Part shown: positions 1 through 13,300 of the stretch, one piece after another | How the letters are laid out: the number at the start of each line of letters is the position of its first letter | Numbering within the stretch: position 1 is the stretch's first letter | From: Cinnamomum chago | Lineage: Eukaryota > Streptophyta > Magnoliopsida > Laurales > Lauraceae | Assembly (NCBI GenBank): GCA_038049695.1 | Contig: CP142460.1 | Span: 39,241,501-39,305,500, forward strand | Direction: 5' to 3' | DNA: 64,000 nt | Position numbers and translations under genes: made by a program | Notes under the pieces: model-generated | What the model was told of the DNA's origin: nothing | Database searches by the model: none | The model's input: the letters and a program-made list of their open reading frames with translations, nothing else

Positions 1-290
1 AATGTAAAGGTTATTGCTTAGCCTATTGAAAGACATAAATAGTGGAAATCCGGTGGGGTGTTGGATCACAAGCCGGTAGTGGATGTAGGCATTGAGGCTG
101 AACCACTATAAATCCTTGTGTGATGGTGCTTGCTTTGTGGTGATTGTTTTTATTAAGCTTCCGCATTTAGTTTGATAATCATCACTTGTGACTAGTTTAA
201 GTTAAAGAAGTAAAATTGATTAAAATTGGTCATAATTGAAGCTCACCCTATTCACCCCCCCCCCCCCCCCTCTAGGGTTCGGATCCCCGG
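1..290 (-). repeat. Fragment of an LTR-retroelement with a poly-C tract
   Basis: This stretch carries no open gene. Read on the minus strand it resembles the end of a dispersed plant Ty1/copia-type LTR, where a poly-G run is followed by a GTGAATAGGG-like motif. The poly-C run on the plus strand lies at about 257-271. It is cut off by the window edge on the left, and on the right it meets the older LTR that begins near 300. Family assignment rests on recognition of a common plant repeat and is uncertain. Confidence 0.4.
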
Positions 291-299
291 ACTTTCTTC

Positions 300-1559
300 C
301 TCTCCTCCTTTCATAGCATTCAAGCCACCTCCTCTTACTAATTGAAATAGAAGTCTTACTTCCACTACAATTAGTTGCTTACTAAATCACAATTAGAAGT
401 CTTACTTCAAATATGATTAGTAACTTCCTCTTTTACTAATTAAAATAGAAGTCTCACTTCCATTAATAATTAGTAACTTACTATTACCACTATTAGAAGT
501 CTCACTTCAAATAGAAATAGTAACTTTCTATTTCCTTTTAGAGTTCTACTATAATTAGTATCTTTCTAATAACTTGTGCTAACGTGGGGACCACTAGGGA
601 TTCCTTAGAAAGCTGGCTCCAACTGGGACACGCGACCCCACATCTCATGTGCAATCCGGGCCCACAGTTAATTGCAAATAACTCCACTATATAAATGCAA
701 TTGCACTCCAGTCTTAGGAATATATAACAATGAAGACCCTAAACTTCCTAATTACCACAAGTAGGCCCCTCCATTTATATCCATGGATCAATTGGACCTG
801 TCCACCAAAATAGATCCATATCTTATTATCCTTGAGCCCCAATCAATTATAATGATCATTTGGTACCGATCCAATTAACTCTTAATTGGAATGGGTGCAC
901 ACTTACCAATGATAAATCTATTAATTGGCTCAAGGGGATATTAAAGATAGATTCCATCTTGACCATTGAATGTTCCCACAACTCTACTACCACGTACCCA
1001 AATCACCGAGGTGTTGACCTACAATTGGCCTCACTCATTGGTGACTCAAAGCAAATGTATAGATAGAAACTTGAGTTCATTAATGTCTCAGGATTATGAG
1101 CCTATTGCTAGAGAATTATGAGAGCAAACCTTAAAGTAAAGACAGTGTATATAAGGTGCTTCTCATGGTCCTTCGATACATCCAATGTACCAGCACCATG
1201 ATCCAGAATCTTACATTCCGATGATCGAGACAAATCACACTATCTCATAACGATCAAAGTGCTGCAACCTTGTCAGATGAGATGCCCAATCCCATCACTG
1301 GTTGTGAAGATATTTAAGTATAAGATTTGCAATACATGTCTCCTGTATGTGGATCTCATCCATACACATGTATTACATCTAGTATACTTGAGGACTCCAG
1401 TTCATCTCATGAACCATTATGTCATTCGTATTAGTTATGTGCAAACAAGTAATAAAACACCATTCATCTCATGAAAGGAAATCAATAATATATATTGATA
1501 AATAAAGAAATTAATCAATTTATTCATCATATATTGGTATTGAGACCATAAAACTAACA
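300..1559 (-). repeat. Old LTR, copy Y1 (5'-truncated on the left)
   Basis: Direct repeat of the sequence split across 1571-32034 (copy Y2). The match is clear from about 308 up to 1559, where both copies end in TAACA, so the minus-strand LTR begins TGTTAG. The region around 340-560 is built of short degenerate repeats of an AGAAGTCTTACTTC-like motif, also present in Y2 at 5270-5440. No coding potential is seen. The left end is replaced by unrelated repeat sequence near 290-300. Lineage is not certain; the adjacent primer-site remnant fits Ty1/copia or another initiator-Met-primed element. Confidence 0.55.
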
Positions 1560-1570
1560 CTGATACCAAT
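1560..1570 (-). other. Primer-binding-site remnant between two LTRs
   Basis: On the minus strand these 11 bases read ATTGGTATCAG, containing TGGTATCAG, the start of the standard initiator-tRNA-Met primer site. They follow the CCAACA end of LTR Y2 and directly precede the TGTTAG start of LTR Y1. All of the internal region except the primer site therefore appears to be missing. Confidence 0.5.
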
Positions 1571-1677
1571 TGTTGGAAATTGGTGGGCCTCGTAGATAGG
1601 TTTTTAAAACTTTTTGACCAATTTGACTCAGAGATCAACTATCCAGAAGGCTATAAAACTCAATCCAGGATTCATGT
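1571..1677 (-). repeat. LTR Y2, 3'-terminal segment (minus orientation)
   Basis: Last ~100 bp of the interrupted LTR Y2, ending CCAACA on the minus strand. It ends at CATGT (1673-1677), the left copy of the 5-bp duplication made by the solo LTR at 1678-4817; the LTR resumes after 4822. Confidence 0.55.
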
Positions 1678-4600
1678 TGTAAGACCCCGACCCGAGTGAA
1701 CCCGATTAGTGCTAATTAAGTTGCGTGTTAGTGCTAAGCTTGATTAGTGATTTCTGGTTAAGTTGGGTTTGGATTAGGTTTGATTATGGTTTCGGGCTAA
1801 TTCGATTGTCTTGATTTGCTTTGGTAGCTTGTGGGGCCCTTTGGGGGTTCCCTTTTCGGCTTTGTATTTTCTCGAGGAATTTTTCGATTTATTGTGGATT
1901 ATGTTTTTGGCCCGTTGCATGCATCTTGTAGATCTCAACAACTTTCATGTTAATCCCGTATTCATTCGAGATCCCGAAACCCGATTTTCATAGCCTAGAG
2001 GGCAAAACAGTCATTGCACACCAAGTCTGTACCCAAAACTCGATATCCCCGAAACCCACGAAACATGTACTTTTTGGAAACTAGATATTTCGACGATCAT
2101 TTCTTCCTTCTTCGTCGAACCCATCCGAGGTCCCGAAGTAGATGATTTCAGCTAATATAGTTCCTTAAGTTGTGGGACCCAAGCTCCCTTTGTTAACAAA
2201 AGAGAACCCATCTCTTCTTTCTCATTCACTCTCCATTCTTGTTCCAGCACAACTGAGCCTATGGTTTGCTCTTGTGTTTTTCTTCTTCTTCTTCTTGTTT
2301 CTTCATCCCCAAGCCACACCTAGGGCTCATCAATCAAACATTGGAGATCACCAATCACTCCCTCATCTCTCAAGCTTTCCATTGGTACCATTTGTGAGGA
2401 GAACCCTCCATTCCAAGACCTTCATTGAGCTTACCATTGCCATTAGAGGACCTTCAAGGTAAGTGATCATTCTCATCTTCTAGATTTGTTGTCTCCTAGG
2501 CCATGAGGTACTACATTTGCATTATTGTTGGCTTGTTCATTGTCATTCCTTGTGTAACCCATTTTAGGGTTGTTTTTGGGATTTTTGATTTGTAGCTTGG
2601 CTTTGAGCAATAGAGGTGATAAAAGGCTTGATTTCAACTAGCTTGGACTAGAGGCAAGTGGATGTTTTGATCTTTATAAGTTCCATGATTTTTTTGGTGT
2701 TTTTCACTCATGTCTATTTATTACATTGCTTGACATAAATGTTCATAATGGAGCTTTGGTAGTGCATTCATGGTATTGCATTTATGACTTATAAGTGTAG
2801 TAATGAATGGCATTTAATTCTTCTCTTGTTTATACCCAAAGTACTCTATGGTGAAATGGTTTCCTTCTTTCTTTGTATGGAATGGGATGTTGATGAAGGA
2901 AGTGATGCATGAACAATTATGGGAGCCTTGGGAGAAGTGTAATTAGATGCATTGGAGGAGCTTTTAGCTCAGTTTTGTGTCAAGGATTAAGTAAAAGTGA
3001 GGAGGATGGTTTTGAGGAGGAAAGTGACTCAAAATCTGAACACAGTGGGTGATTCCCGCACTGGCGGTCAGCCTGCGGTCACCCGGCGGTTAGCCGCTTG
3101 GTGACTGGCGGCTAACCGCCAGATAGCCGAAATGTCACGGTGGCTTTTCCAGAGAGCACACTTCTTCTCCTCAAAACTCAATCAGCTCCACGGTTGGCCA
3201 GCGGCTAACCGCCGAACACATCGGCGGCTAACCGCCAGCTAACCGCACTTGGCGGTCAGCTTTCCAGTAAGCTGCATTTCTGCAGCCCAGCCGCGGTCAG
3301 CTGTGCGGTCAGCCAGCGGCGGCTAACCGCCAGCTGACCACCAGGTAACCGAAATTCCCCAGATTTCGAAAAGCTCCCCGCTCGAACGAACTCTCCGGTT
3401 CGTTCAAGCGTTGAGCTTTGTCAATCGAAGGGGATTCACTAGGCATTGCTTGATGCCATCCGAGAAAGAAACCATATCACAAATATGTCATTCGAAATTT
3501 TGGAAAAATCGTAGGAGTGCATAAGGAGCCCGGAATGTCTCAAAACTCAAAGAGTACCAAGTAAGGGCTATAATAGACATACGGGACCCCTATTCACTTA
3601 ATTGGATTTCTAAATTGATATTTTACCCGAATTTCATTATAGTGTATTGTTTCACCTCATTCCCAGGAATTTCATCGCATGACTTGTTTTCTCGAAAGCT
3701 TTGGAGCTACAATAGTAACAGTGAATTGCCCCGAAATGTATTGCCCGATATGGAAAGACAGTGTGCCCTTGAGCACCCCCGTTTTACCGTTTATTTACTG
3801 TACTTGAATACTTGATATGCCTCGATGGGTTTTATCCTATGAGTCGGCATCACTAAGCTTGGATACCTTGTCAGTCTGATCCACTGACTTGGAAATCCCT
3901 CTCCCGTCCCGCCAGCTGCAGTTTGGATCCCGATACCCGGTCTAATACCGTGGTCCCGTCCCGATACCCGGTTCGCTACCGTGGTCCCGTTCCCGTATAA
4001 TTATATTGTATATATGTATACGTTGTTTCTCCTCACCTTGTGTGACAGAGATCAACGTCCCGTGATACTGTTGTCACTTTAGTGACAGAGGACTTAGCTT
4101 TATGTGATTGCCACCTTGTTAGTTCCCGAATCCTTGGATACCTGATATGTTTTATATTGTTTACTTGTTCATCGCAAATGATTTATCTATTTTATGAGAG
4201 TTCTTGCTTAACTCAGATTTATACGCTTTGCCAGAGATTTTCTTGTATTAGATATTGTTGTATCCTTGCTTTCTCTTGCCAGACCGTCGTGTCTGACCCT
4301 TTGCTTTGGTACTCAGGTCCAGTTGTCGGCTTCCTTGAGGAGGAGCCGGAGGAGGCGGTAGGCGCGCCGCAACCTCTAGTCGAGTGGCGTGCTGACGATG
4401 TCATGTAGACATCAGATTGCTTTGAGAAGCGTAACATTTTGAGGGGAACTATTTAACCATTCTTTTGGGTTGTTGTTTTGTGTACATTGGCCTTTGTTGG
4501 CCTCTATTTTTGGGAATGTAATTAAATGATATTTTGTCTAACTTTAACAACCATTGGGAAACATGCTATAAATCATTGCTCATTCTGATACAGTATTTTA

Positions 4601-4817
4601 GTCTGGTGTTATTGTTTTTATGACCAAGGATGGTTTGACTATTTGATTTGCTACATGCTTCCGCATTTAACAGAAATATTCAATTATGGTTATGATATCC
4701 TCACCGCGGACACCTGTGGGAAATTAAATAAATCATATGGTATTATTAAGCAGTTGTGGATCATCCTAATATCAATATTAGTCCCGATCCCGGATCTCTC
4801 GGTCCGGGGTCGCGACA
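1678..4817 (+). mobile_element. Solo LTR, chromovirus-like family A (3140 bp, TSD CATGT)
   Basis: The element begins TGTAAGACCCCGACCC and ends GGTCGCGACA, so it has TG...CA ends. It is flanked by a perfect 5-bp duplication, CATGT at 1673-1677 and 4818-4822. No internal coding region is present, so this is a solo LTR left by recombination between two LTRs. The same family occurs in the opposite orientation at 46199-50428. Inside are a pyrimidine-rich leader-like segment (about 2170-2330), a cluster of GGCGG/CCGCC hairpin-arm motifs (3050-3350), and two ~36-bp units of CCCGATACCCGG type near 3930-3990. It is related to families B and C here and, in general plan, to the Tekay-like array; the lineage is inferred. 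Confidence 0.85.
3050..3350. repeat. Palindrome cluster in family A LTR
   Basis: Several interspersed copies of GGCGGCTAACCGCC and its complement-like variant GGCGGTTAGCCGCC. The arms GGCGG and CCGCC can pair around a TTAG/CTAA centre. The cluster starts about 1.37 kb from the LTR 5' end. Confidence 0.6.
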
Positions 4818-5930
4818 CATGTCCTCAATCTCAGCTATCATGATCAGTAAATAAATCTATCAAGAAGATAGAACAGCAGCCAACAAGCATCAATAAATTT
4901 CTACAACATGCAAGGAAGTAGATTATACCTTAGGAGCTCAGTTATGCTCTAATGGAGGAATTGCGTCTTTTTTTTTATGATGAAACTCTTTCACGTATCA
5001 AATAAGAATCTCCATGATCTATTGATCTTCAACGCTATGACCCGTATCAGATTCTCTTTTCTCAAGAAGATGGGTGGGATCTCTAAGAGAAAGCTCTTAA
5101 GGAAGCTAGAAAAAAACTAGAAGAGGGAAGAGAAGAAAAGGAGCATGTGCAACTCTTGCACAAATAAGGCTTGGGCATGAATCCCTAGGTGGGAATTTTC
5201 ATTGGGACGTCCAGCCCTATAATCTCCACTATTTATAGCTTTTGTAAAACCTCCTCTTTGTTATCTAATTGAAATAGAAGTCTCACTTCTCTAACAATTA
5301 GTAACTCTCTTCTTTCTAATTTAAATGGAAGTCTTACTTCCATTATAATTAGTAACATACTATTACCACTATTAGAAGTCTTACTTCAAATAGAAATAGT
5401 AACTTACAATTTCTTTTTAAAGTTCTACTATAATTAGTATATTTCTAATAACTTGGGCTAGCGTGGGGACCACTAGGGACTCCTTAGAAAGCTGGCTCCA
5501 ACTGGGACACTGCGACCCCACATCTCATGTGTATCCGGGCCCACAGTTAATTGCAAATAATACCACTATATAAATACAATTGCACTACAGTCTTAGGAAT
5601 AAATTACAATGAAGACCTTAAACTTCCACATTACCACAAGTAGGCCCCTCTACCATTATCCATGGATCAATTGAAATAAATCTGTCCCATCCAATCTTAG
5701 ATCAACATCTTATTATCCTTAAGCCTCAATTAATCACAGTGATCATCAGTACCATCCAATTAACTCTTAATCGAGATGGGTGCGCACTTACTAATGATAA
5801 ATCCATTAATTGGCACAAGGGAATAATATAGATAGATTCCATCTTAACCATTGGATGTTCCCACAGTCCTCCTACCACGTACCCAAGACACCGAGGTGTT
5901 GACCTACAGGTGACCTCACTCATTGGTGAC
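4818..5930 (-). repeat. LTR Y2, central segment with promoter-like site
   Basis: Continuation of LTR Y2 between two solo-LTR insertions. The first five bases are the right CATGT duplication and the last five (5926-5930) the left GTGAC duplication. On the minus strand a TATA-box-like GCTATAAATAGTGG lies at about 5222-5240, followed by a pyrimidine-rich leader, which supports minus orientation. The 5270-5930 part aligns with Y1 (about 330-1030). Confidence 0.6.
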
Positions 5931-7296
5931 TGTGAGAACCCGACCCCTAATCTCTTGGATTAGTGTTGTTTTATTTGTGGATTAGTTTCTTTTAGTGGGA
6001 TTAGTAGTTGTTGGGTTGAGTTTGTGAGCTAGAATGGGTTTTCTTCTAGTTTTGGGCTTTTGAGTGCTTTGGTAGCTTGTGGGGCCCTTTGGGGGTTCCC
6101 TTTTCGGCTTTGCATTTTCTTGTGAGATTTTTTCGATTGGTTTCGTATCGTGTTTTTGGCCCGTTTCATTCATCTTGAGGAATCCTACAACTTTCATGTT
6201 GATCTCGTATCCATTTGAGAAACCAAAACCCGATTTCTTGGCCTTGAGGGCAAAACAGTCTTTTACACCAAATCTGTACCCAAAACTCGATATTCTCAAA
6301 ATCCGTGAAACATATACTTTTTGGAAACTAGATATTTCGACGATCATTTCTTCCTTCTTCGTCGAATCCATCCGAGGTCCCGAATTAGATGATTTCAGCC
6401 ACCCAAGTCCCTTAAGTTGTGGGACCCAAACCCCACTTGTTTATAAGAGGAACCCATCTCCTTCATTGCTCATTCTTCACCATTGTTCCAGCAACCTAGG
6501 GTTTTCCCTTGTGTTCTTCTTCTTCTCCTTGCTTCTTCATCTCCAAGCCACTTCAAGAGATCATCACTCAAGAAATGGAGATCACCATTCTCTTCTCCAC
6601 CTTGCAAGCTTTACATAGATGCCATTAGAAGAGAAATCCACCAACATTGAAACCCTCCTTGAGCTTGTTCTTCTCATTTGAAGGTCATCCAAGTAAGTGT
6701 TCTTCTTCATCTTCTAGATTTGTAATCTTCTAGCCTTAGAGAAGCTCCACCTTGATTATTGAAAGGTTTCATTGTCATTTCATTGTTTAACCCATTTTAG
6801 GGTTGTTTTGGGGGTTTTTGTAGAGATTGTGGATCTTGAGCTTGAGAGGTGATTAGGAGCTTGATTTGCTTGATTAGAGTCAAAGGCAAGTGGATGAATG
6901 GATTGTTTTGATTATTAACATGTTTTGTGAGAAAATCTTGATTCATTAATGGTTTTGGTGATTTTAATAGTTGTCTTTAATATGATTAATATTGATTTCA
7001 AGATGTGCTTATTGATGAGTTATTTCTCCCTTGTTAATCTCTTGGAAATGTATGTATCATAGTGTCAAGATTTCAAATGATTTCACATGAATGAGTTTTC
7101 TCCACCTTGTGATTAATTGTGAATGGAAAGAATGGAAAGAGAGGAATTGGAAATGAGGAGCTCTTTAGCTCATGTTATTGTCTTGGAAACATGCATTTAA
7201 ACCATCTTGTTTATGGTTCTTTGTGGTTGATCATGTGTTGGAAGGAAAGGAAACAAAAAGGAAGGAAAAATCAGCTTTCCCGGACCTGCTGTACCC

Positions 7297-7373
7297 AGGT
7301 CCGATCGATCGGACCTACAGGCCGATCGATCGGACTGTCAGTAACTGTAAGCCTTTTTGGGCCGATCGATCGG
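7297..7373. repeat. Palindrome cluster in family B LTR
   Basis: A perfect 20-bp palindrome, AGGTCCGATCGATCGGACCT, lies at 7297-7316. Two further perfect 12-bp CCGATCGATCGG copies lie at 7322-7333 and 7362-7373. The cluster starts about 1.37 kb from the LTR 5' end, the same relative slot as the family A cluster. Confidence 0.8.
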
Positions 7374-8789
7374 ACCCTGTACATTCTGGTACAGAAAGTG
7401 AAATTTGGTATTGTGTTTTTTGGAAACCTTTGGGCCTTCTATGAGTCCTAAGGGTGTATACCTTAGTGTTAAGACCAATTGTACCCTAATCTAAGGTCTC
7501 TAAGACTAGGGGACTAAAAGGAAAGAATGGTGATGATCTAGACACTAATTCTTGGTTCTAGGTGGGACCCCGACTACCCTTTTTGGACTGTTTGGACCAT
7601 GTTTGAGAATGTCTTGAGCCGACACGCCCCACGGTTGGTTCGGTGGCATCGAAGTTCAATCCATTTCAATCTTGAACGGGATGGAACGACGCGATATCTT
7701 CTTTATATCTAAACACAAGTCTATTTCCTTGGTTATCGCTAATTCTATTCCTTTCGATGACTGAATCGGTTACTCGATGTTTCCGGAGTAATGTCATGCC
7801 TAGGATGGACCGTTTATAATCTTGATTCTTGCTATTGTAATACCTAGTACTACCCATAAGCTCATTTTAAGTTTTGAAAGTAGTAAAAGTGCATAAGGAG
7901 TCCGGAATGTCTTCAAACTCAAGGAGTACCAAGTAATTGTTATAATAGACATACGGGACCCCTATTCACCTAAATAGATCTTGAAACCGATATGTTTACC
8001 CGAAATTGTTATAGTTCATTGTTTACCCGATATGCTTTTGGATTGTTTTCCCGAAAGCATTGGAGTTACTCTAGTAACAGTCATTTGTCCCGAAGTGCAT
8101 TGCATCACATGATATGACAGTGTGCCCTTGAGCACCCCGTTTTACCCGTTTAATTATTGTACTTGATTTACTTGTTACCCCGAAAGCATTGAAGTTACTT
8201 TAGTAACAGTTATTTGTCCCGAGATGTATTCCCGATATGAAGTGACAGTGTGCCCTTGAGCACCCCCGGTTTACCCGTTTATTTACTGTACTTGATTTAC
8301 TTGCATATGTCTCGATTGGTTTTGACCTATGAGTCGGCATCACTAAGCTTGGATACCTTGTCGGTTTGATCCACCGACTTGGAAATCCCTCTCCCGTCCC
8401 GCCAGCTGCAGTTTGGATCCCGATACCCGGTTATTGCCGTGGTCCCGTCCCGATACCCGGTTCGCTACCGTGGTCCCGTTCCCGTTCCCGTATATTTATT
8501 ATTGTATACATGATTTACGTTGAGTCTCCTCACCTTGTGTGACTGAGACCAACGTCCCGCTCTTGTCACTTCGGTGATAGAGGACTTAGCTTCTTGTGAT
8601 TGCCATCTTGCCAGTTCCCGATTCCTTGGACACCCGACATGGTTTATATTGCTTACTTGTTTTCAGATAAATGATTCATTGCTTTTATGAAAGTTGTTAT
8701 TTAGATAAGTGTCAATGCTCTCTATTGTAAATTTAGTCACTATTATATTGTTTTATGTCTTTGCACACGTACATGTTTTACATGAATGC

Positions 8790-9440
8790 CGGTTGGGTGA
8801 ATACACGTGCTTTTACATATGGTTCTAACGATCGATGGTTTTGCTAGAGTTATATGATTACACATGTTTTAAAATGAATACCCGAGTTATTAAATGTCCA
8901 TGCTTTGGAATGTGTTTTAAATGACACTCGTTTTGTTAGATCCCGATGTTTATACATGTTTTAAGTGAATACCCGAATTGCTAAACATTCGTGCTTCGTT
9001 TAAATGACACTTGTTCTGCCAGATCACTATGTTTATACCGGTTTCAAATGAATACCCGATTTGTTAAATATCCCTGTTTTGAAATATGTTTTAAATGACA
9101 CGTGTTTTGTCAGGTTTCCATGTTTATACCTGTTTCAAATGATTACCCGAGCTATTTAACATCCATGCTTAAGAATATGTTTTAAATGACACGCGTTTTG
9201 CCAGATCCCTATGTTTATACCTGTTTTAAAGGAATGCCCGATCTGTTGAAGATCCATGCTTTGAAATATGTTTAAATGAACGTGGTTTTGCCAAACTTCC
9301 ATATTCATACATGTTTTCCACGAACACCCGATTGTCAATTATCTATGCTTTTATAGATGATGTAAATGAACGTATGCTTTATTAGATCTTCCTGTTTTAA
9401 CCATGTTTGAAAAGAATACATGTTTTGTCCGAGATTCCTG
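8790..9440 (+). repeat. ~91-bp tandem repeat inside family B LTR
   Basis: About six diverged units, each with a GAATACCCGA-like motif, at roughly 8876, 8967, 9050, 9141, 9232 and 9322 (spacings 91, 83, 91, 91 and 90). The corresponding part of the family B copy at the right edge of the window shows the same motifs. Confidence 0.7.
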
Positions 9441-10064
9441 AGTTTTCACCCGTTTAATTATATGCAGCATTTTGAGCAAATAGCATGATTTATCATTTGT
9501 ATTATTATCCGCTATATTGTGTTCTTTTCATCCACCTGCCAGACCGTCGTGTCTGACCCACTACTTTTGGTACTCAGGTTCAGATTTCTTCGCCCCGAGT
9601 TGAGTGTTTTTATTGGCTATGGAGCCATGCCTTGCAGGTTGGTTTGTCGGCTATGTCATGCAGACATTGAGCTTGACATCGGAGTTACGTCACATTTGGG
9701 TAGTAGTTAATAGCTTCTTGTTGTATGGCTTTTGTTAGCCTTTTTCTTGGGATTCTTAATTAATGTACATTGATAATTGTAACTTGAATATATTTGGGAA
9801 TGTAATATCCTGTTACTGTCAGCTCTGTAAATTATTGTGATGGTTACTCCAGTCTGGTATGATTCTTGAGATAATAGCTATGGGCTAAAGGTTGAGTGCG
9901 ACACGGAATCCGATGGCCACGGACTTCGGGTCGCAACGCCACAAATGCTTCCGTAAAATATTCAGAATGTGTTGTCTTCACACACGCGGATCTTGGGAGA
10001 AGTAAAATATAATTTATTCTTAATCCCATTCCCGCCCCCGAGGTTTCGGTTCGGGGGCGTGACA

Positions 10065-10313
10065 GTGACTCAAAGCAAATGAATAGATAGAAACTTGAGT
10101 TTATCAATGTCTCAGGATTGAGAGCCTATTGCTAGGAAATTATGAGAGTAGACCTTAAAATCGATACAGTATTCATAAGGTGCTTCTCATGATCCTTCAA
10201 TACATCCAATGTACCAGTACTATAATCTAGAATCTTACATTCTGATGATCGAGACAAATCACACTATCTCATAGTGATCAAGGTGTTGCAACCTTATCAG
10301 ATGAGATGCGTAG
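10065..10313 (-). repeat. LTR Y2, segment between solo LTR B and the tandem element
   Basis: Continues LTR Y2 and aligns with Y1 at about 1045-1290. It starts with the right copy of GTGAC (10065-10069) and ends with CGTAG (10309-10313), the left target duplication of the tandem element. Confidence 0.6.
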
Positions 10314-13300
10314 TGTAACGCCCCAATTCCGGATACCGATATACTCGTCCGAATACCCGAAATTGGCGCGCTACTTCCCGGAAAATCCGAGAACTTCCAA
10401 GATCGTAGGCCGCAGTGAGGTCCAATTTAAAACTTTTTGAACCAATATAGTTATAACATTTAATATCGCGGAAACATAACAATTTAAACAAAGCGGAAGC
10501 AATAGGTATCGGTATATATGTTAAGTATGAGCAGAACATTCGTCTAATTAAAGGATTCAAGGTTAATCAAAGTTAATACATTTTGAGTCTACCCAACTCA
10601 CTACAAAATTTCACTCCAAAACCCAAACAAAAGAGTCCCTCAAAACCCATGTATAAACTCCTCGTCCTCCGGCTCGACATCCGTGTCGGCCGGGCCCCAA
10701 GCGTACTCTCCTGCAACGGGTGCCTCCACTAGGGCTAATGCATCGTCTGGGATCTCGGGATCAAGGCCTAAGCACCAATGAATGGGTCAGATATAAACGA
10801 TCTGGCAAGTTACAGCATACTACTAACATAGAACATATATATCAAAGGAAGTAAAGACAGGTGCATAAATTAAATGAGTAACAAAGGAAATGAACTAAGC
10901 AGTTGTGCATTTAAATCATAAGGAATCAGTATAAATGTAATCATCTAAACTACTGTAAACAAAGTGGCACATTCACACGAGCTGGAATACCGCGGGATAT
11001 TATGCCGCGGCCCTCCCATACTGAACACAGTTGCGGCGGGGAAATCTCATCAGTGGGAATAACTAATCCCAAATCTCACTCATCATCTCATCATTTCAAC
11101 ACTCCAGATCGGCACGGTATCGCACCGTCCGTCTCAACCACACAGCTCATCATGATAGCTCCTCAACACTCAACTAGCTCCTACCGGGGATGATCAGTCC
11201 ACAGGCTGAGCTTAAATCAACCGAGTGAATGTTCATGCCGACTCGAGAATAACTCTAAGGTCTGTGTCTGTCTAGGCTTGGCCTTGCGTGAACAAGGTCC
11301 TAATCAATATCCCTAAGAGGTCTACACATCTCACTACAGTCTCTGGATCTCATTCAAGGTCCAGGCCCACTCGTTGGATCCATACCAAGGCCCATCAGTA
11401 CATGGCCTGGTCTAAAACCGTCCAAACGAGGCAACTAATTCACTTATACTGATAAACAGTTCCATTACAATCCATAACAGCTTAACAGTCCAAAAGAAAC
11501 TACCTCTTCAAGCTAAAGGGTTCACCTCTCCACACTTAGGCCCAATAAGGGCCCGCCTAGACACAGACACGGGTCAATGATCTCCGAAACCACACCATCG
11601 GGTCACCTCTAGATACCCTAGGTTCCAGTCTTCCAATTATGTTTAATTAACAGTAAACAGCTAATCTAAAGATCTAAGAATGACAGAGTAATAATAAAGA
11701 AGTATGAACTTCAACATAAGAATCAATAGGGAAATCCAACGGTCCAATCCTAGGTAATGGGCCACTTTAGGTTCGGGTCTACCTCCGGTAATTCGATCTG
11801 TAAACGATGTCATTAATGCCGTAAAATACTGTATTTGGTGCTTAGTGGGTTAAGGGCATTGTTGACAACTTTTAGAGGTCGAATCATCTTAGATTATCAG
11901 CCAAAACTCTAAACAGTGGTCCCCGCGAGTCAAGGTTGAGCCACACCGTTGACTCGGGCTTAGGACACTGATAAACGCTCATTTGGATGGTCAATGGGCC
12001 CCACAACTGATCATATCTCCTAAATGTTGAAAACTGGAACAATCAGGGTTTTCCAGGTGAACCTGATGTGTTGTGAGCTCGGTTGATTTCCTGGCCTGGA
12101 AGATCAACCGAGTGCACTAACTAATCAAAATCAGGCTTCCTGGACAACTCAATTCGTTCCCAAAGGTTTCCAGCGTGTTCGGTCAAACCCCTGGCCTGGG
12201 TGATTGATCGAATACTCCAAAAACCCTAGAAAGGATTGATGTCCCAGTTTTAAACATTATCTAAAGTAAACTCCTTAGTATCGAGTTGATTTGGATGTAA
12301 GGAGTCTGAATTTCGATTGAAGAACCAACCTTCAGTCACTTTTTGCACAAACAGTGAGTATCGGGTCAACCGGTGCGAGACCAGGTCAACCCGACTATTT
12401 GAAATGAAATTTGTGCAAGAAATGGCTAAGGGCCAGTTTTCCAAGAAATCCCAGTGTGGCCGGTTAACCTGGGTAGGGCCCGGATTAACCGGCTGAACAT
12501 AATCTCAGCCTGCAGAAGAATTAGCTGGGAGCAACATTTCTGCAGAGTAGCAGTTTGGCCGGTTAACCGGCCTGCACAGCCCGGTTAACCGGCTGAACTA
12601 CAGCAGGCCCCTGCAGGAACTTAACTGGGAGCTATCATTTCTGAAGTTTCAGTGTGGCCGGTTAACCTGCCTGCACAGTTCGGTTAACCGGCTGCACTGC
12701 AGGTTAACCCCACGGTTAACCGGGTACACAAGTCCGGGAAATTCCCAGCTTCTGCAACTTTTCTGTTATGCCTCCTTTTACATCCAAACCACAACCAAGT
12801 CTCTCCAAACATCACCAAACCATCTCCAAACATAACTTAACACAATTAACCATCCATTAATCACCTTATGGCCCACTGATCTTCCAAATGGGGGGTGAAA
12901 ACCCCCATCCATCAGTGACCTTCCATCCAAAAACACAAAAAACAGAGCTCATATGTAACTAGACTTAACTGAACAAATATGAACTGAAAACTAATGGAAA
13001 TCACAGAATAAAACACACATCCTAAGTTAGTAGTTTGATGCACTTGCCTCTTTAAGGATTGAGAAGGTTGGTAGAGAGAAAACAGAGCAATAGAAGGAAG
13101 AGAAAAGCCCAGTCCAGCTGAAATGCCAAGGAAGAAGAAGAAGAAGATGATCCAGCTGCTGTAATAGTGTAGCAGTAGCTCCAAAACAGTCCGAGCACAA
13201 CTGAAATGGTCCTAGCTCAAAGGAGAAGAAGTAATATGGCAGCTGCAACTCCTTAAGGAAGAATTCCAGCAGAGTGATGTGGTTCCAGCAGCTCCAAGAT

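Larger units (their letters stand above)
5931..10064 (+). mobile_element. Solo LTR, chromovirus-like family B (4134 bp, TSD GTGAC)
   Basis: Begins TGTGAGAACCCGACCC and ends GGGGGCGTGACA, flanked by a perfect duplication GTGAC (5926-5930 and 10065-10069). No coding region is retained. It shares a block near its 5' end with family A (around 6070-6120 versus 1825-1865). A second copy of the same family starts at 63187 in reverse orientation. Internal features are three CCGATCGATCGG palindromes (7297-7373) and a ~91-bp tandem repeat (8790-9440). Confidence 0.85.

Noticed and set aside
10298..10560. Minus-strand frames at the outer end of each Tekay-like LTR (also 19044-19328 and 27809-28093)
   Set aside because: They cross the LTR boundary and repeat with the LTR copies; no protein family is recognised.
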